Shown one piece after another: positions 61,223 through 64,000 of a stretch of DNA of 64,000 nucleotides (the first letter of the stretch is position 1; every line of letters begins with the position of its first letter). The notes beneath the pieces are model-generated. The model saw nothing but the letters and a program-made list of their open reading frames with translations, searched no databases and was not told the origin of the DNA. Position numbers and translations under genes: made by a program. This stretch comes from Kosakonia pseudosacchari (GTDB lineage Bacteria > Pseudomonadota > Gammaproteobacteria > Enterobacterales > Enterobacteriaceae). The stretch covers positions 1-64,000 of the forward strand of contig NZ_FXWP01000022.1 in NCBI RefSeq assembly GCF_900184035.1, written 5' to 3'.

Positions 61223-62286
61223 GCACGCCGATACTTGAAGCTTTTGATCTGAGTAAACGCTTTGCCGGGCCAACCCGCTTATTCGCGCCAAAACGTTATG
61301 TCACTGCGGTGGATCGTATTTCCCTGGCGGTTTACCCCGGCGAAACGCTGGCGATTGTGGGGGAATCCGGTTCAGGAAAATCGACGCTGGGCCGCCTGCT
61401 ACTGCGTTTGTTAACGGCCTCTGAAGGGCGCGTTTACTACCAGGGGGAGGAGATCACCCATGCCAGCGGGGCGCGATTAAACCAGCTTCGGCGCGAGCTG
61501 CAAATTATCTTTCAGGATCCGTTTGCCTCGCTCAACCCGCGTATGACGGTAGAGCAGATTGTTGGTGAGCCGCTGTGGTTGCACCAGAAGATGGGAAAAG
61601 CAGAACGTCAGGCGCGAGTGGCGGAACTGCTCGGTACTGTCGGCCTGCCTGCGGCCTGGGCGCGACGCTATCCGCATGAGTTTTCCGGCGGCCAGCGCCA
61701 GCGCATTGGCATTGCCCGCGCGCTGGCTTCCGGGCCGAAATTGCTGCTGGGCGATGAACCCGTTTCCGCGCTCGATGTGTCGGTGCAGGCGCAGGTGGTC
61801 AACCTGCTGGAGACGCTGAAACAGCAGCTTGGTTTAACCATGATTATCGTCGCGCACGGGCTGTCGGTGATCCGTCATATGAGCGACCGTGTGGCGGTGA
61901 TGTACCTTGGGCAAATCGTGGAAATGGCAACGGTGGATGAGATCTTCGATGCCCCGCTGCACCCCTACACCCAGGCGCTGATTGCGTCTGCACCGCAACC
62001 GCAACCCGGCATTGTGCGCGAAACACCGCTGTTGCAGGGCGATTTGCCCAACCCCGCAAGCCCGCCGCAGGGCTGCCGTTTTCATACCCGCTGCCCGTTT
62101 GCGACAGACGAGTGCCAGCAACGCGAGCCCATCACTCAGGTGCTCGAAGGTGGCCGTCAGGTCTCGTGTCATCGCTGGCAGGAGATTAACCGCGACCGCA
62201 GCGTGATTCAGATTGCTCCCCCCTCAGCCGCGTTCTTGCGCCGTCGCGCGCTGTTTGAACACGCGGCCTCTCACTCCTCCCCTTAA
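61219..62286 (+). CDS. Dipeptide-type ABC importer, ATP-binding protein (DppF/OppF type)
   Basis: This 355-aa ATPase has Walker A GESGSGKST, signature FSGGQRQRIG, Walker B LLLGDEPVSALD and the C-terminal segment GCRFHTRCPFATDEC. The switch position reads VAHGLSVI where VSHDLSVI is usual. It overlaps the preceding gene by 4 nt and has an extended, arginine-rich C terminus. Confidence 0.9.
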   Translation: MSTPILEAFDLSKRFAGPTRLFAPKRYVTAVDRISLAVYPGETLAIVGESGSGKSTLGRLLLRLLTASEGRVYYQGEEITHASGARLNQLRRELQIIFQDPFASLNPRMTVEQIVGEPLWLHQKMGKAERQARVAELLGTVGLPAAWARRYPHEFSGGQRQRIGIARALASGPKLLLGDEPVSALDVSVQAQVVNLLETLKQQLGLTMIIVAHGLSVIRHMSDRVAVMYLGQIVEMATVDEIFDAPLHPYTQALIASAPQPQPGIVRETPLLQGDLPNPASPPQGCRFHTRCPFATDECQQREPITQVLEGGRQVSCHRWQEINRDRSVIQIAPPSAAFLRRRALFEHAASHSSP

Positions 62287-62297
62287 AGGAAACAATA

Positions 62298-63812
62298 ATG
62301 ATGATGCGAAATTCGCTTTTGACCGTTCTGGGAAGTGTCATGTTGCTGGGCGCGGCGCTGCCTGCCCAGGCTGAAAGTGTGCTGCGCGTGGGTCTTGGCG
62401 CGGATCCGGATATGCTCGATCCGCACCTGGCGCGTACTTACTATGGCCGTTTTGTCTTCGCTTCTCTGTGCGACCGGCTGGTGGACGTGGATGAAAACCT
62501 GAAAGTGGTGCCCGGGCTGGCGAAGGCCTGGTCGTGGAGCGACGATGGCAAAACCCTGACCATGGATCTGCGTGAGGGCGTGACCTTCCACGATGGCGAG
62601 AAGTTTGACGCCTCAGCGGCGAAATTCAGCCTCGATCGCGCGCTGACGCTGCCGGGTTCGCTGCGAAAAAGTGAAATCTCCTCTATTGAGTCCGTGGAGG
62701 TCAGCGGGCCGATGCAAATTAAGCTGCATTTGAAAACGCCGGACTCAGCGTTGCTGATGCAGTTAACCGATCGCGCTGGCGCGATGCTGGCGCCGGAGGC
62801 GGCGAAAAAGCCGGACTTCGCCGCGCATCCGGTGTGTTCCGGCCCGTATAAATTCGACAGCCGCGTCTCGCAGGACCGCATTGTGTTGTCGCGTTTTGAT
62901 AACTACTGGAACAAAAGCGCGTACCACTTCGACAAAGTGATCTATTTGCCGATCCCGGATGCCTCCGTGCGACTGGCGAACCTGCGTGCGGGCGATCTCG
63001 ATCTGACTGAAGGTATTGCCGCCAGCGATGTGAAAACCGTAGAGGCCGACAGCAAACTGCAACTGGCGAAAGTGACGGGGCTTGGGTATCAGGGCATCAC
63101 GTTTAATATCAATAACGGCAAAGTCCCGGCCAACGATCCGTTCAAAGATGCGCGCGTGCGTGAGGCTTTCTCGCTGGCGATTGATCGCGAGGCGCTCAAC
63201 CAGGTGGTCTTCGAGGGGTTATACGCCCCGGCGAATCAGGCGTTTTCACCGGTTAGCCCCTATCACGTGAAGCTGCCTGTTGCGCCGCGTGATGTGGAAA
63301 AAGCCAAAGCGCTGCTGCAGGCGGCAGGGGTGAAGACGCCGATCACCGTCTCACTGCTGGTGCCGAACAACCCGACGTCACAGCAAGTGGGCCAGGTGTT
63401 GCAGGCGATGACCGCCGAAGCCGGTTTTAATGTCAATCTGCAAATGACCGAGTTCGCCACGCTGCTCGACAGACAGCAAAACGGCGATTTCCAGCTCAGC
63501 TACTCCGGCTGGTCTGGTCGCCCCGATCCCGATGGCAGCATCTTCGGTTTCATTAATAGCAAAGGAACGCTCAACGATGGTCGCTACAGCAACCCGCAGG
63601 TGGATGAGTGGCTGACGCAGGCGCGTTTGCACAACGATCCGGCAACCCGTCAGGGGCTCTATGAGAAGGTGGTGAAGCAGTTGCAAACGGATATGCCGAT
63701 TGCCTACCTCTACTTTGAGCCGCGCCTGTTTGGGCTGAACAAAAAAGTGCAGGGCTTTAAACCTTACCCGGACGGCATTGTGCGTCTGGCGGGTCTGTCG
63801 CTCGCCAACTAA
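62298..63812 (+). CDS. ABC importer substrate-binding protein (SBP_bac_5 family)
   Basis: This 504-aa periplasmic protein has a signal peptide of about 25 residues (cut after LPAQA) and the family-5 fold used for peptides, nickel and other solutes (LGADPDMLDPHLARTYYG at the mature N terminus, then SLCDRLVDVDENLKVVPGLA, core DRLVDVDENLKVVPGLA). It follows the second ATPase by 11 nt. The ligand cannot be read from the sequence. Confidence 0.9.
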   Translation: MMMRNSLLTVLGSVMLLGAALPAQAESVLRVGLGADPDMLDPHLARTYYGRFVFASLCDRLVDVDENLKVVPGLAKAWSWSDDGKTLTMDLREGVTFHDGEKFDASAAKFSLDRALTLPGSLRKSEISSIESVEVSGPMQIKLHLKTPDSALLMQLTDRAGAMLAPEAAKKPDFAAHPVCSGPYKFDSRVSQDRIVLSRFDNYWNKSAYHFDKVIYLPIPDASVRLANLRAGDLDLTEGIAASDVKTVEADSKLQLAKVTGLGYQGITFNINNGKVPANDPFKDARVREAFSLAIDREALNQVVFEGLYAPANQAFSPVSPYHVKLPVAPRDVEKAKALLQAAGVKTPITVSLLVPNNPTSQQVGQVLQAMTAEAGFNVNLQMTEFATLLDRQQNGDFQLSYSGWSGRPDPDGSIFGFINSKGTLNDGRYSNPQVDEWLTQARLHNDPATRQGLYEKVVKQLQTDMPIAYLYFEPRLFGLNKKVQGFKPYPDGIVRLAGLSLAN

Positions 63813-63833
63813 ACGGCATCGCCTGGAGAAACC

Positions 63834-64000
63834 ATGCTGGAATTGATTTGCAAACGCCTGCTGCTCGCCGTTCCGACCTTGCTGCTGGTCAGCATGATGG
63901 TGTTCGGTTTGCAAAAGTTGCTACCCGGCGATCCGCTCACGGCGATGCTGGGCGAGGAGCGCGATCCGGCGGTCATCGCCCAGTTGCGCGCGGAGCTGAA
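63834..64000 (+). CDS. ABC importer permease (DppB type), 5' end only
   Basis: The first 55 codons of a BPD-type permease: MLELICKRLLLAVPTLLLVS forms the first span, then VFGLQKLLPGDPLTAMLGEE as in DppB/GsiC proteins. The ribosome site is TGGAGAA. The gene continues beyond the window; a second permease is expected next. Confidence 0.85.
   Translation, partial: MLELICKRLLLAVPTLLLVSMMVFGLQKLLPGDPLTAMLGEERDPAVIAQLRAEL

Overview
The window is chromosomal DNA of an enterobacterium. Gene order and protein sequences are close to Escherichia coli K-12, but the hpx purine and allantoin genes point to the Klebsiella/Kosakonia/Enterobacter side of the family. The genus cannot be fixed from this window alone. 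There is no phage, insertion sequence, plasmid gene or CRISPR array.

Layout. (1) 1-12476: the 3' end of an rRNA operon (23S, 5S, tRNA-Asp) followed by the E. coli rrnH neighbourhood: dkgB, yafC, yafD, mltD, gloB, yafS, rnhA, dnaQ and a second tRNA-Asp. A four-gene accessory operon (HxlR regulator, EmrA-like, EmrB-like, second FabF-type ketoacyl-ACP synthase) sits between the first tRNA-Asp and dkgB, and yafE is absent. (2) 12523-16566: an allantoin island, with an NCS1 permease divergent from a GntR regulator, allantoin racemase and allantoinase. Four TTGTATACAA-type palindromes mark it as one regulon. (3) 16603-51677: the E. coli 63-min region read away from the origin: xni, sdaB, sdaC, ppnN, queF, syd, csrB, yqcC, truC, yqcA, gudP, gudX, gudD, a glycerate kinase, barA, rlmD, relA, mazG, pyrG, eno, an acyl-reductase-like gene, ygcG, queE, ygcW, queD, cysJ, cysI, cysH. 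Parts 1 and 3 lie on opposite replichores in E. coli, so a chromosomal inversion endpoint falls next to the allantoin island. (4) 51712-58993: a second purine-degradation island (hpxZ, Y, X, W on the minus strand; hpxU, J, K on the plus strand) where E. coli K-12 carries its CRISPR-Cas genes. (5) 59496-64000: a GntR regulator and a dipeptide-type ABC importer that runs off the end.

How the genes work together. The two hpx islands, 35 kb apart, cover allantoin uptake, racemisation, ring opening, allantoate hydrolysis, transamination of ureidoglycine to oxalurate and hydrolysis of oxamate to oxalate, all of which release nitrogen. hpxJK is preceded by a sigma-54 promoter with two NtrC-like enhancer sites, so nitrogen limitation should drive it. 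Other modules are sulfate assimilation (cysJIH), three steps of queuosine synthesis (queD, queE, queF), glucarate catabolism (gudPXD plus glycerate kinase) and the Csr circuit (barA, with csrB and its UvrY box).

Most notable observations: the ketoacyl synthase plus EmrAB-like pump operon (candidate resistance to fatty-acid-synthesis inhibitors); operators embedded in hpxA codons; the NtrC/sigma-54 promoter of hpxJ; a 101-bp tandem duplication that made a translationally coupled 34-codon mini-ORF between hpxX and hpxY; and the inversion junction.
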